A DNA stretch of 64,000 nt, from the NCBI RefSeq assembly GCF_017654505.1, contig NC_054559.1, positions 11,315,825-11,379,824 of the forward strand. Direction: 5' to 3'. The position numbers were made by a program, and so were the translations under genes. This document shows positions 34,201 through 49,900 of this stretch, in pieces; the first letter of the stretch is position 1, and every line of letters starts with the position of its first letter. Source of the DNA: Polyodon spathula. Taxonomy: Eukaryota > Chordata > Actinopteri > Acipenseriformes > Polyodontidae. The notes under the pieces are model-generated. The model was not told the origin of the DNA and did not search any database. It saw nothing but the letters and a program-made list of their open reading frames with translations.

Positions 34201-37200
34201 GCGTTAAACTTTCTGTCATCGCTGGTGGAACCTGAATTCAAATGAAGCAGATTTAATTCAGTATCTTTTTAGGCTGTGTACGGAACCTTACGTCCACATG
34301 CAATAAACTTTACCCTCACCGTTTCCAGCTTCCTTTTTGGCACACATTTTCTTTTTCAACTTTACTTTTTCTGTTTGCACTCTTATGCGTTTCTGACCAA
34401 TAGTTGGCCATCCCAGATATCAAAGAAAAAATAAATAAATAAATAAATAAATAAACAGTGTTCGAGCTAATGGCTAACTGGCAGCTTTTGAGCCCCTGTG
34501 AAATTGTAGTTGCTGGAGTCTTAGCAGGTGGCCATAATACAATTCCAACAAATAAACTGAAATCTCTCCAGGGAATCTCTCTCAACAATGAGAGGATTGC
34601 ACGGGACGGTACATTCATCCTTTGGTTTCACTCCAGGGCAGGGCAGCGTGTGGGCAGTATTACTGGCAGTCACGGTTCAGTTGAAAAATAATGCAATCCC
34701 CGTAATCAACCTTGTGGAATAGGCTACATACAGTACCAGCGAGAACTGCTTTTAAAGAAAACAGTACCTTTTTTTTGTTTGAAACTAAAGACTCAATATA
34801 TATAGGGGCAAGGGACAATCACTAGCTATTTTAACCTTTTCAGTCCTGAATTAATTTTGTCAAGCTGAAGAATGCAAAATGAAGACGTTCAATTAAGTAA
34901 GTGAAAACAGGACAGAATCTTTTTTCTTTTTTTTTTTTTTTTTTTTACGTACGCTTTGGTAAATGGGACTTTAAAATCCTGTCAGTACTTTAAGAACTCT
35001 AAACCCACATATTGAAAAACAGCTTTTGTAAATCAGTTAAGGAATCTTGGGCCTCAAAAATCCAAAACTTACTTGTACTCACTTGAATAACAATAAAAGC
35101 GGATATTTCTCTGCTTGCCTTTTATCACTATAATACAGAGCTCTCGGTCACTTCGACATTTCTTTCCTTCTCACAGGGCATGGTATTCTTTGAAATAATT
35201 TAGATAAGCTCTCTCACTCCATAAATGAATTGGTTTAAACAGGACTGCCTTTTTACATGGATCAACAGATTTATTTATTTTTTATTATTTTGTTTAAACA
35301 GTGTTGACGCAACTACAAGGAAAGTGTTTTTAGTTTTATACACATTCCTGTGGGCCGGTTACACCTGCACTGTGGATAAACAGAAGATCTGTTTGTTATT
35401 TGAAATGATTCCATTAAAAAATAAAAGTGCTTTTAAACACAGGCGTGAGCTACCATGTGCTGTAATTGAATGCTTCGAATATGGGCATTAACACTTCCCA
35501 CTGGCAAGTGGGAAAGTTAGCCATATGAACTTGACACTGTTGGACTTCGTCCACCTCCGTAAATCAAGTCAACACGCAACAGGAGCCAGGATCATTTCAT
35601 TAGGCATTTCAATAACTCAAGGATGTCCACGCATCTTTTCAGTAGTAACACGGTAAAATCCAAATGTGTAACTATCCTTTTACATGAAAACTGCAGAATC
35701 ATCATATTCCTGCAACAGTTGACAAGCGACACCCAACAATCCCTGAGAGTTGTGTAATTCAATATGCTTAGTCTTATTCTGAGCATGTAAAATAGAAGAG
35801 TTTAGCTGAGCACCAGAGATTTATTTACACCCATGTCCCCAGTTACACAGACATGGATCTCTCAGGGTAAAAATGAAAAATTTAAATGGTCCCCGTCAAC
35901 TATCGTTTCCTTATTTGGATATTGTTAGGCACTCGATGTTTTAAACTAAAAAAAGGACTTGCATGAAATGATGTATTATTAAATAAGAACCAAAAAAAAA
36001 AAATGCACAGACACATAATATAACATGGATCCTGAGGTTTCAAATATTAGAGTACAGGAGATTTTACCAGTAAACACAAGGCTGCAGTCAATAATGGTAA
36101 ACAGTTTGAAGTCACGACACTGTTTGAGAAGCTCAATTATTTGGGCCGACCAGCAACCAATGAAATAAAATGTAATATCCACATGCTAACTTCTCGTATT
36201 GATTTAAAAGCAACATATATTTACATTCTTGTTCTTCCTGGAGTGTTTTTGTTTTTACAGATCACCAGGCTAATTCTGGGGTGTTGTATTTGGAAGTAAA
36301 AAGGTGCCCTATTGTCCACTGTGCAGTGATAAGTCATTGCTGATTTAATTTAACAAGATCAAAATGTGATGCTATAAAAAATTTTTTTTTTTTAAAAATC
36401 ACACTTTGTAATTACACCTGTTTCAGTTTCCTTTTACTCTTCCATTACGTTTATTTGTAATACGGAATGCCTCTTAAACTGGCATATTAACTTTTTTAAA
36501 AACAGGGGAAGTGGAATCCACACCTAATCATGTGTTGGGAGTCTACATTACAACTGTGCATTTAACTAGTTTGTCTTATCCTTGAGCACAAACTCAATGT
36601 AGCTCTTACTGCAGAAAGTCCTCTTTTGGGCAAGCATACCTGTGCACAAAGTTGTGTTTGTGCAAATGGGTGACTCCAGCAGCAATCTCGCAGGCCATCT
36701 TCTGCAGCTGGAGAAGCTCAGAGCTCCCATAGATCCGCTCCTCCTGGCTCAGCAGATAGCTCTTCAGGTCACCCTGGAAAACAAAAGACAAAACAAATCT
36801 GTGTGGTCCAGTGGTTAAAGAAACAGGCTTGTAACCAGCAGGTGCCTGGTTCAAATCCCACCTCAGCCACTGACTTGTTGTGTGAACTTATTCCTGCTTT
36901 TTAGTGCAATTTATTCAGGTGCCATACAGAAAGTCTTTGTATGGTAATAATCATCAGCGAGAGTCCACGAGCAATTACTTGTAAACAGATCAACAGTGTC
37001 CTGTTTCTTCACTCTTCAGACACAGAATTGTATGTAACATTAGCTTTTTACTGTTGGATACAGAAAGGCCATTTAATCAAAATGTGTATTTAATCTTTTC
37101 AGAAGGTGGCAGCAGAGGCTTTTTCCTTTCAGCTCTCTGTCAAGTCACATGTTGCAATGACATCACTGCACCCTGTAAGAACAGTGCGCACAATCCTGAA

Positions 37201-40200
37201 CCAAATAAGGGTATGTGGAATCAATTTAGCATTGTGTTATTGCAATCCAACAGAAACATAATGTAATCAGACAGCAACCAATTAACCTTGTATTACCAGA
37301 GGGAATTTTACAGCAATTCGAAATATGTGAATTAGTGATAATGTATTTACCCACATCATCATTTGAAATGTAAATAGTTTACTTCTCTCACATTTTGTCT
37401 TTCGGCATTCAGTCTAACACATTTTTAAAGCATGCTGCATTGTACTTGCAGGATTCCCGCCTCCACCCTGCCATGTTCATCTAAACATAGAAACGTATCT
37501 CCTGTGCACGATTTATTCCAAAGCCTACATCGTTCATTGTGGAATTCAACACACTACAGATTTCTAGAAGAACCTCAGGGAATCACTGGCCTATAAAAAG
37601 GAAGACCATGTTAGTTTCAATTCTGATTGCATGCTAGTTACGACAACAGCTGGCAATGCAGAAACGATGAAACTGAAGTTGAAACTGTTAGTCAGCACGT
37701 CGACCTACATTCATGATAGTAGTTTATTTGTATTTATTTTTTTGCATGGAATACTGCTTTCAATTTCAATCCAAAATCGGTGAGGCAACTTTTATATCCT
37801 CATATTCAAATCTGTTCAGTGAACTGCATCTACACAGATCCTCAAAGTGATGAATATTCCACAGCCCTTATCCCCCACCCCTACCCCCCCACTTGCAATA
37901 AGGTGTGAGATCCACAGCTCCTCTAATATATTTTATAATCAACTTCATAGCACTTAATGCTTATGTAATGTTAAACTAACAACTAAATATATGGTGGTAT
38001 CTCCCATGGCTGGCAGGGACATATTAGGAGTATTACCAGGATGACAACCAGCAGCTGTAAGCAGAATTAGCTCACTGGAGCTAGTGCTCAGTGGATCAAC
38101 ATTTGGGTAATTGCTGAATATGAAATAGAGTAAAAGCAGCTGCTGGCTTGTAACAGATACAGTACAACGTCAATGGTTGTTCAGTTTTAATTGTGCTACC
38201 ATATTTAACCCCATGTTGAAGTAACATTAAACAAAACACAGGCATCCAATACAGCCTGACACAGATGTCAAAAGTATGTCTCATTTAGTGATTGCAAGAT
38301 TCTGTTCTGCTTTTTGTTCAATATAAACTCAATGGAAGGCTTGTTTTTTTATGGCACTTCTTTTGATGCGTCATTTGGATATATGTTACAGTTGGCACAA
38401 GTGTTACACCTGGTCTGATCACTATGCAGGCGTACGCACAGGAAACGCATGTTTACTACTACAGAAAAGAGCATTAGATAATTAAGAATATTTAGAATCT
38501 AACTGAGCTTTAACAGATCCCAAGAGCAAGGGACTAGTGATAGCAGTGCTAATACAGAAAGAGACACTAGGCATAGCATTGCTATGATACAGGCACGTGG
38601 AATCTACAACATAGGACACCATCAGGCTGTCTAGGACCTTGGGGGTTAACACTAATGGCAGAGAAAAAATATTGTATTACAAAAATCTTCTTGATAAAAC
38701 TACAGAAACAAAGACTGAATGGAATTAGTTTGCTAATGCAATGCATTGCTTCCTAAACAGTTTGGCTTTTGTTGTTGGCAGTGTTTACGTGAGGTTTGGG
38801 CTTGACAGAGTTGATGACAAAATAATCTTTGTTAGACAAAGAAAACACTTGTCTAGTCACACAACGAAAGAAGACTGTCAAACAAAAAATGTAATTTGAC
38901 AGGCACAACAAGCAGACCTGCCTACAATTGTGTTAGTTAATGAAACAAGTCCTTGTTGTGAAATAGTGAACACTGTTTTCATTCCCCGAGTCTTAGATTT
39001 AAATAAAGGGCACAGTACCATTTTTAGTCATTAGTTTTACTGCATCCACTAATTTAATAAAGTCACAAAGCAGTTTGAACTAAAAAAAGCGCTCTTTCCT
39101 TAAAATTCTATATACTGCAGCAACAGGGGATGCTTGACATGAAAGAAACTATATACATGTTTATTTGTGTTGGGCTTTATTTCCATTTCATCCACAACTA
39201 TATGGTGCATGCAGTAGTATTTGGTGTCCTTTACATCAATTTACAAGAGGGAGTCACTCACATTTTCTAATGCTAAACTAAGTAGACATGTGGATTACTA
39301 TGACTGGGCTCGGCTGACCCAATGGGAATGTGAAATGCACTTCATTACGCTGAAGGGCTGCTAGGCAGAAATAGGCAGCATTGATGGCATCATTTTTGTT
39401 TAACAGGCAAATTCAATCTCACCCTGCGGAGACTCAAATCACTCATTGCAGTAGTCGTAGAAACTGTAGTATCGCATCCTTTTCTACCCACTTGGAAGTA
39501 AAGAGATGACACTATAGCGCATCCAAAATTCCCCACACTAGGTCAAGGTTTAAGAAGCCCAGAAACAGGATCAACATCTACTGTTGGAAATGCAGTTTGT
39601 GTGCTCTAGAGGGCAGTAGGAAGCCTTGAAGATTTGAAGTCCCAAATCTTAAAATGAGAAGCTGTCATTCAGCATCATGGCAACTGGCATTCTGCGGCAT
39701 GCTCCAGTTGTTCTGACCGCCTATAATGTGTATGAAATGCAATGAGTCAGGGGTACTCATGGTTACAGCTCAAAACACGAGGAAACACTCATAAATCATC
39801 ATGCCAAAATGATCTTCCATTCCACAAATTACCCAGTTTTCATAGCTTTTCTAGAAATATATATTTTTTTGATACAACATACATAAAACTTTAATATAAA
39901 AAGACCAAACCTAATTCTATCGCTACAGAGTTTATGTGAACACCTAATCAAAACATCTAGCCCATACAATTTAAAAGCAGTTTATCGAAGGGTATCCCAG
40001 ATGCTGACAAACGAATACCAGAGATGAAGAGCAAAAAACTTTTTCGGATGCAACGCACTACATAAACTTTCTCATTCATCTCAAAGAATAAAATGAATCC
40101 CTTTTGTTACGTTTAACACACAAGTTGGTAACTTTGGGTATTCTGGAACATAATCTTCTAGCTTCATAACTTACTATGTACATTACACAATCTTATACTG

Positions 40201-43200
40201 TGACAGGGAAATACATCATTACAACGATTACTGAAAAACACTATTCTAGAATCTAGATGAACACAACTAAAAATGACTAGTGAGTGACAACCCTCAGTTA
40301 AAAATGAGGATTAAACAAACCTTCATTGCTACTAATAGCCATATGACATTATGCAGCAAGTGAAGGAATGGCATCATACCAAGGAGCGGGGCTCCCTGAC
40401 ACTGCCATCTCGCTTTTACAAGCAGGGAGCAAGAAAACGAAAGCAGCAATTTACACCCCAATGCATATTCATTGAGAAATCCCAAGGCATACAGATTCAT
40501 TGCCTTGTGTCAATATCAGATCGGCTATGAGGATTCAGGTCTAAAGCGCTAATTTCCTCATTCAGTAATTCACAAACTCATTAAGCATGGATTTATCCCA
40601 AAATTATGACTTAGATCAAATCCAGTGTGTGTGATTTAAACTAGCACAGTGGTGTAATAGGAAATTTAAATTTGCTATAACTATATTCAGAATAAATACG
40701 AGTGTCAGATTGCAACGTTTCACAAAATATTTTGCAGTACAGCATTCTCAAACTTCACCTCAAGAGATAAAATACGACTGTTGCATTAATCTGGATGTAC
40801 AGTACCTTACTATAATACTATGGTATGCTTTACAGCAAAAGCACTTCGACTAGCAGCAGACACTTGTTTACTAGAATAGTTTATCTACGCAGCTTGATTC
40901 CCTGTATGATTATAGAAAATTAGCACCTGGCACACAGAGAGCACTGCAATGAACTGCGATTGCCGACTTAGGGAGAGTCCATATTCAGGGTGGATTACTG
41001 CCTTCCAGAATCCAGCAGGGTTAAGTGCAACTGTAGCCAAAAGACTGGAGAAATAGCCAAGTAGTTTTTTTTTTTTTTTTTTTTTTCCCCCCCACAATAC
41101 TCTGACCAGGCAAATCTTTTAAAGAGGCAAAACTAACAAACAGGGATGGAAGGTGGTTATTGACAGTATGTGATGACTAAACACAGTCTCCTAGACAACT
41201 GCTGGTTAACCACAAGCACAATATATTAAATACTGACATGGCAGGAGATACAGCTGACCTTGGAGTAACTCATTTGAATATGGGGGGGGGGGGGGGGGTC
41301 AAACTATATATTTTGCCCCTCCACTGTTTTCGTTCATTATATATGTGTTATACCTTGTTGTGTTTGGTATTGGTTTGTCTTTAAAAGATTTAAAATAACA
41401 TATAAAAATGGAAAAGTATGGGCCACATTTATTAACAATCACAATACTCTCCCTACACGTATGAACATATTGGTTTGACCCAAGGTCTGCACCGTGGCTA
41501 ACGTCAGCTAACTAACAAAAAAAGGCGTTAAGTGAATGTGAACTTGGCAGGCGGTCAGGAGAGACGACTGCATTAAATATTAATACTTACGTAAATATAG
41601 GCAAGTATTTATTTATTACTTACAAAAATATCTGAAGCAAGAGAGTAAAGACCATTATTAAAAGAAAAAAAGTAAAGATAGAGTATCAGATCATTATTAA
41701 AATTAAATAATGCTGGATTTTAGAATTAAAAAATAGGTTAATTTCGTCGCGGGACAATTTTGTTGCTCACTGCGCACCACAACGCCTGACGCCTGCGTGC
41801 TTGCCTGCAAGCTGCGTTGAACTCCGCAATCTTTATTTATTCATTTTCGTACATACAGATGCGGGAAGAGCATGTCGGTGCAGCCAAACACACAGCTGTA
41901 CTCTTGTTAACTTATGAGCAGTGTATGGCTGATCTGCACTGCCTGTAATAGTGTCATGAATTAGCTGTTTCAACCAATTAGCTTTGCTGTGTGAGGGCTG
42001 GCAGTGAGTTTGTCAACCAATTAGCACTAAGCATTGCCATGTGAGGGTGGGTTCTTCACCACATAGCACTACTGTAGGAAGTGTTTACTTTCTTAAAGTC
42101 TGGTAGCAGCCGGTTGCACTGTGATAATTGAGCTCAGTAACGTCTGATGGCAAAATGTGAAAAACTGTAGCATTCAGCACTACCACCACTAAGCCGAGCA
42201 AGGAATATTTTAACTGTTGACATACATGTGTCAGTATATCTATCGATACACAAACCATATTAACACTTTGTACAGGTTATTGTTTGTTTAGAATTTGCCT
42301 TTAATAAGCTGCACACTGGAATTCTACGTACTGTACAGCATCATGCTGATATGCCACTAGAACTGGTTCTGCCTTTTGGTGCTGCCTGTGTTTGAATGCT
42401 GAGTTAGTAAATATTCTATATTTTATGTTGAAATACCTGTCCAATTGTGTGGGTTTACTAATACAAAAAAAGTAACTTGAAAAAGATCAAAACAGTAAAA
42501 TTGGTTTTACCCCCCCCCCCCCCCTTGCAGAACACTAGTACAGAACATTTATTGTAAATTCTAAATTCAAATCTCTTACTTCAAACTGCAGAGTGACCTA
42601 AGTACGACAATCAAAAACACACACTTTCGTTTTTACTTAAATGCAACAACTTTTTACATTGTGATTACATTAATTTCTCATTCAGTTGGTGTAGTTCTAC
42701 AAGCATGTATTAAAAGACCGTACTCTTACTCTATTTTTTTGCACGAAACAACATCTGTACACAATTTGAACAAATCCTGAACAGTGATTGGTTGGTTCTC
42801 TCACATGTGCTTGAAGATATTCAATAAAAACCTGACTTACCAGTTCACAGAATTCGAAGACCAGGAGAAAGGGGACAGCTTCCACACACTGCCCCAGGCA
42901 CTGAAGTATATTGGGGTGCAGCAAAACCCTATTGGAAAAAGAAAACAATCTCCAACTCACTATTCGCACTATTAGAATCAGACTGCAGCTTTTGCAGCTT
43001 CCTCTTCAAAGTGTATTCTTGATCTATATTTAAAGTAAAAAGACATATCTGGATGGCACAGTGGACTGGCAATAGGGACCAGTAATTATTTCAGCAGCAT
43101 ACATTAAAGGTTTTTTCTACAGTTCCATTTCTAAAACATTTTATTCACTTGTGCAAGTCTTCTTACATCAAGAAAATCCCATTCCAGTTACAAAAAATAC

Positions 43201-46200
43201 CTCTGAAACAGAGGAAGATGCTTTGGAGTATCTAAGGTGGCAGAAAACAGCATTTGAAGATCTGTATTACCAAAGACGTAACAAAGCGATAGAGTTAGTG
43301 GTAACATCAAGATTTTGATCGAATTTGAAGACCTTCTGTAATCCCTCAGTTTCCAGATAGGGGGTGCTGTAGTACTGGTTTGTGGATTGTCATTTGTATA
43401 TGCTCTAAAACAGGGAAGACCAGGACTACAAAAACATTGTGTCATTTCATTCCTGCAGCTTCACACAACAACTGCAGTTAAGCCACAAACACTCAATTAA
43501 ATGAACATTCATTTTAAACAGTATTAAATAATCATGATCTGCCCCAACATTAAACACCATTGGGTCTTAACAAATACCATAACCGCATTACAAAACTGGA
43601 CGGTATGTTAAGGAAAATTAAAATAATCTGTCAGCAAGGGGGGAAAAAACAAACAAACAAAAAAACAGTATTTTGCATAATGCATTTTGCAGTAGTTTCA
43701 ATACACAGAGAGGGGAAAAATATATAATGTTCTATTCACATTTTGTGGTATTATTAATTTTATGTCACTTACACCAGGAGTAGGCAAATACCAGGACTTT
43801 GTTGAAATCAGGTCCTTAACTATTTAACTGATCATCAGGGTAAATTTAAATATTAACGCCCTTCAATGGAATGAACTAGAAGAGTAAAGGTTGCGGAACA
43901 CTGACCATCAGTTCACTTCTTTGCAATAAAAAGAAAAGACTAAAAGGCATCATGTGAAATGTACCTGTATGGGTCTCCACTTTGTAGAAACTCATTTTGT
44001 TCTTTGCCGCTGGCGTTGGCCTTTAACTCCTTCACCACGACACTGTCTACTCTTGGATCCGTATAGACCTCACCAAGAAGAACCTTCGAGGAAAAAAAAA
44101 CAAGTCAAGGCACAACTTCGCTATATAGAGTCTGGCCTTGATCACACAGGAAACCCACAGCTTCCTCTAAACAATGGAATTACAGCACGGAACGTGAAAC
44201 GGGGCAAGGACTCTGATGCAGGTAACAAAGGATGTTTTTCAGTTTGTCCGCCAATTTCACATCAGAAGACTGTTGGGATCTGCCCTCCATCCTCATCCAC
44301 ACGAGGAAACTGATGTAACAGGAAAAAACTTGAATCACACATGCCTCTCTAACGCAGCATATGTGAACGAAAATATTTATAGATGTCTCAATTTGTGCTA
44401 ATAAACTAAACAAATTAACTTTCTTTCCATGCTAACCACATGATTGTAAAAGGTAAATCCCAAAACACAGGAATTCGTACCTTTCCAAACCAGCCATTTC
44501 CGATTTCCTGGATATAACTCAGACTGTGACGTGCAACTTGTGAAGCTGTAGATCCATCTGTTATGTTAAAAGGGGGGAAAATTAAACAGCCATTTGAATA
44601 TCAGACACTGAATGAAGACAAATCCAAAGTTAATACCACAAACAACAACAACATTTAACAACTTTGTTTTTAAAAAAAGAACTATAATTTTGTAACAATA
44701 ATTTACACTTTTCTAGGTGTGAAAATAAGACTCTCATAGCGTTTGGATCCATTCTTGGTTTTACTATGAGTTTAATAAAACCTGAGTTGTTACTTATACA
44801 CTGTGGTTAACCAGGCTCATTAAAACCTTGAGTGGGTGAAACTGCTATGCATTAGTAGTCTCGTTTCCATTGCTGCATTTACAGAAATGTTCCCTTAAAC
44901 CACAAGATATACAATTCTAGTTTTACTGCAGTTAGATATGGGTCATCACTTTTCAAAACATAAAGTAAAATAAAAAATCCACAATAAGATTCTTAAAATA
45001 TGTAGCGTCACATTTTAAATTATCTTTTAAAACGGAAAAATACAGAGAAGTTAGTAGTTATTTTACTTTAATGCTGGACGGCAGCATTTATAAAGACTTA
45101 TGCATTTATTGTTTCTATAAATCCTAATACAATGCACATTGTGTGTCTCATTAAATATTAAGGTCAAGAACATGTCATTAGACATTTACCTTTGTGTTGA
45201 ATCCCCAGGATAAATCAATATTTACAATGATCTTATTGAAAAAGTTATGCAAGTTACCCAGAGTGACCCAATCAAATTCTGCTAAGTGTGGGGAAGAAAC
45301 TGATGTCGTGGCTGAACATATTGTACCACACTGGGGACTTCTTGTTTGTGCCAGAAGTCCTCAATTAGAATCTGCCAAGAGTTCTGCCTGGTCGGGGCTA
45401 GGGGGATATTTCTGGCACTTCATTACAGATAACAGCAGGTCATTTCTAGACAGAGAGAGGCAAGGTAATAAGGGTCTGAAAATGATAAAACGCCTGAACG
45501 CAACAAAATGACAAACAAAACACACAAGTCAGGGATGGAAATAAAACTCCCAGTGCATAGCAGTTTGATCCATTCCTGGTTTTACTGTGGGTTTAATAAG
45601 ACACACCTGACCTTGTTAGCCATACGCACTTCGGCTAATGAAGTTCATAGTAAAAACTGTAATGGATAAAACTGCTATGCAAAAGGAGCCTAATTTCCAT
45701 CCCTGCAAGTCGCCAAAAACAGAGTAATCAAACTATGGGAATCTAGCAGTAATAGCAAGAGATTAGATTAGTGTAGAATCTGTGTTGTATTCTACAATTA
45801 TTTTTTAGTAGACACCCTTGTCCAGGGTTAGGGTTAGGCCACAATTACTGTGAAAGTAATCTCTGCAATTAGGGTAATCAGATTCGTTTGTTTAGTGCAG
45901 TTGGGTTTGTAGTTTCATTTTAGAGATATGCATATGCAGAATACTAAAAGCCAATCATAGGGGCTTCACTGGGGACGCCTTGTGCCTGCTCAGGGATCGC
46001 CAACCTCATGTTTTCTAGACGTTCTAATTCTCATTTCTAATCTCCGCTCTGCATTCGAGAGCAAGATACCTCACAGGTGTCCCCCATCGTAAAATATCAA
46101 TCTGCCCCCACGCTGTTGGAAGTGTGCTGCCTAGCGTGAATTTGCACTGCATCCTATTTACAGTGCAGGAAACCCCAAAAGTGACAGGCGTGCAAAACAG

Positions 46201-46875
46201 AATGTTTGCAAAGAAACCACGCCAAAGGTCACGTTGGTGAGCACAGCACCAACTGAAGGATTTCACCAAGGGGGCCTGTAAAAGGACGAAAACAGACATC
46301 GGTCCAAACCAAATATAACCTGCTGCTCCCTGCTTACATGGCATCAGGTTTGTCATTTCACACCAACTTGCACCGCTCTGCAGCAGCGCATGCTCAGCTC
46401 AAATACATCAGCAAGCGAAGTATGCTGTTCTCTTATCATGGAACTGAAACATAAATACAAACCCAATCTCCAAGGGAACACAGTGCTTGACACTGCTGCT
46501 CTAAATGGGCCAAAAAGGCTGCCTTAGCTGCCTCTGTCAGTTTTAAACTCCCCTGAACACAAATTAAATTTTAGTATTTAGATATTCACCCCTATTTAGA
46601 CGTTCTACAGCACAAATCAAAACCTTGTGGCTTAGATAGAGGGTACAGTATTTTCTAAAGCCCAATTCAAGTCAGACTGCAGATCTTTATGCAATGAGCT
46701 CTATTGACAAAGACAAGGAGGCAGGCGATACTGCTTTTGAGATCTCTAGCCCACTCGCTAAATTTAGTATGTCAATCAGCTTTAGAACTAGAAACACTTG
46801 ATCTTGATCTTCGGTTGGTGATATCCACGTCCTCCCGGGAGGGTACGTACTTCAGTCGAACAGTTGTCACTTATT

Positions 46876-46914
<39 letters not shown>

Positions 46915-49900
46915 TTAACAGATGTCTTTTTCCCCCAGGAGCTCTATTTTCATTTGGAGATCACGGTGCATTACACACACTTTAATATTTGCTGTTCAAA
47001 CTTCTGCAACAACATTGTGAGGGTGCTTGCTTACCACTCACTCCGAGATTCTAAGTTTGATAGGAATGTGCAAGGACTCCAAGTTCTGCTTAGACAGCCT
47101 ATGACTGAATTTGGAATATCCCTCTGTGCAGATGCATTACACATAGTGAAAGTCAGGCATACAGGGATCATACATGTTTGACTGAGTTTTGGGGTGTACC
47201 TGTTATCCTGGGTGGCTGAAGGTGAGGGGGTCCAGGTAGAAGTACAGGAGTGACAGCGAGCGTGTAAACCTCAGCAGGTGACTGAATCGAAGGAGTGTCT
47301 TCAGCTGGGGGGGTGAAATCAATCTCATCCTCAAAGTGATCTTCAAACTCCTGTAGAACAGACAAGGAGGGGAGCGAGGTTCTAGATAGACTGAAAATTC
47401 AGATTACATTCTCCATTAAAAGAAAACAATGCCCTTCCCAGCCACCTGGACATACCATGAGCTAAGATTATACAGAGAAGTCCTGCTTTTTTTAACAAAT
47501 GTGATTTTAAATGGAAAACAAATCTTACTGTAGCTTTTACTTGGGATAGCTAGTAACAAGGTAAGTCTATGTATGTTTCATAAAGTGCCACCTATATTTC
47601 TTCACCCCTCTGTTCATAAGATGGTGTGCACATGACCATGTTTTCATACATATATTTCGATGACTACATAAGAAATGTCAGCATTCAGATGGTTTTAAAA
47701 GGATAATCTATTAAACACTATTGTCTTGGGTAGGTTTCCTTCCAAACAGTCCAGGTCTTGCCTGTCTTCTTACTTCCAATAATCATATTATTTAAATCAC
47801 GAGATTGTGTTTCCAGCTGATCCTTACCTTGAAATCGATTTCTTGCTCCTTGCAGCAGGAAACACAATTCGCAACCAGGACTATCAACAAAACCAATCCA
47901 GACACAGATAGAGCTAGAGAGGATATATGAATTTCGCCTGCAGCTGCTTCCCCTAGGGAAAAAAAGACACAAAGACACAAATGCACACTCAGAATTCAAA
48001 ATAATATCGAACCACTCTTTTTACACGCTAGTCAAAACAAAACTGAGTTGAGATAGAGCTGTGACATGCAAATAGAACCATGCAGGAAATAAATTCTATC
48101 AAAATACGTTCACATTTCAAAAACGTCTTACAAGCTTGTTCTGTTTGCTTAATTTGATTTGGCAGACCCCACTAACATTAACAGTGGTTAATGTTGTGCA
48201 ATTTTGAGTTGTTTTTTTCTATATTTAAAACACAAAAACAGCAGACAGAAAAAATTAAAATTAAATTCAAATACAGACAACATATTGTACTTTACCATAA
48301 CTAGGGCACTTAAACTACAGGCTGACAAACAAGAAAACAAAAAATCAGGAATGGATCAAAGATCCCAAATAATGTTCAGATATTAAACAGAAACACCACA
48401 AAATCATTCAATTATTTCAATTACTTCAGAAACAACTGCCTAATCAGAAACATCATACTAATATTGCTCCTGATTACAGAAGAGCTCTCAAAGCATTTAT
48501 AGGGTTAAAGTCTATATTGAAGAATAGAGGTGCCAATTGCAATGACAGTTATGATTGCAACTGACCTGCAATACATTTGAAGTGGTTTTGAAGTAAAAGG
48601 AGAAACCATGTTTAAAATGCATCCTTATGCATTCAATGCTTGTGGCTACATTTTCCATACCAGATTCTCCAGTGCATCATAAGAATACATTTGCTGTTCT
48701 GTAGCCCTTCCACATGCTAACCAAAACACAAGCCAATTTTATATATAACAAGGAAGGATATCAAATTACTACTTTTTTTTTTTTGTTGGTTTCCTTAATT
48801 CTGAACCAATGCCACATTTATCCTCAACAGAACCTTACCGCATACTGTAAACTGAAGCCTGATTGATTCATAATCAATTGCCAAGAGGAACGTTATTCTA
48901 GTCTAGACATTTCTTTCTCTCGGATAGACAACAAAGCAATCTGTCACCATTTCTTGTTGGGTTGTTTTAAAATGTCAATCTGACCTGTTAACAGAAAGTA
49001 CTTTGTAGGGGTCTGCCATCACACTGCAATGGTGCTAGAAGAGTTTCACAAACAAACAAATATCCAGCAAGCTTACTAAAAGAACTCTGAGTGGAGTGTC
49101 TTTCTAGTCAACAATGTAATTCATTTACATAAACTTGCTAAAAAAAACAGCAGTAGAGATGCTGTGACGATAAACTGTACTTTGGCTAAGAAGTGAATTT
49201 AAATAAACATTTCAGATTATACTGCAACATCCTTTGACCAATCCTGGTTTCAGCCTTTGCTTGAATAGGAAAAAAAAAAGGCTGACTGAGTTTGCAGCTT
49301 TCCATACAAGTTTTAATGAACGACTTTGAGATTTTAGAATAGCATGTGTGTCCTATATTTGGATCTCACTTCAAATACCAAGACGTTTGCAGTATCATAC
49401 TGCAAGCTGCTTGCATTACTGTAACTTATCAACAGGGGGCCTTGTGTCTTCCAAATTGCTTTTGGTTCTTAATTTCCTATCTGTGTGTTTGGCAAACGAA
49501 CACTAGTAGTAAAGCGTAAAATAAAAAAATTAACTGATTGTATGCCTAATAAAATGTGGATGTGTCAGAAACACGAAACAAGAAATAGCATTTAAGATAA
49601 GCAAGAAATATCCAGTATTTAACCGGATTTAGAGTGGCACTATTAAATCACATTTCAGAAACAAAAGGATGCAGGTTACAAAGACCTTGGTCACAAATCA
49701 CTTTTTATGCAGCAATATAGTTTATCGGGTTTATTACCCTACTAAACATTTACAGGAACGAAGTTGTTATCCCCCCCCCCCCCCCATTTAGTAGGGTACT
49801 ATAGTCCTTTATGCAATACACTCTCATCTAACGCTTGACCTAGATTCAGTTCATAGAGTGGCTATTTTAGGATTTGAAAACTAGGATTTCTTGAATTCTA

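Larger units (their letters stand above)
30502..44557 (-). other. lmtk2: LMTK2 protein-kinase domain exons (coding exons 4-10)
   Basis: Seven exons encode the kinase fold. The glycine loop IGNGWFGKV is in exon 4/5. The ATP-binding Lys is in VVVKEL (exon 5). The hinge region [17 protein letters not shown] spans exons 6/7. The catalytic loop VHSDLALRN spans exons 7/8 and has Ser where most kinases have Arg (HRD). The metal-binding motif is GDYGIG, DYG instead of DFG. The activation/APE segment is RWTAPELL (exon 9), followed by [11 protein letters not shown] (exon 10). These departures are normal for the LMTK family as I recall it, so the domain is probably active. Confidence 0.88.

Noticed and set aside
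45826..45840. GGGTTAGGGTTAGG telomere-like motif
   Set aside because: Only two units; not evidence of an internal telomere array.
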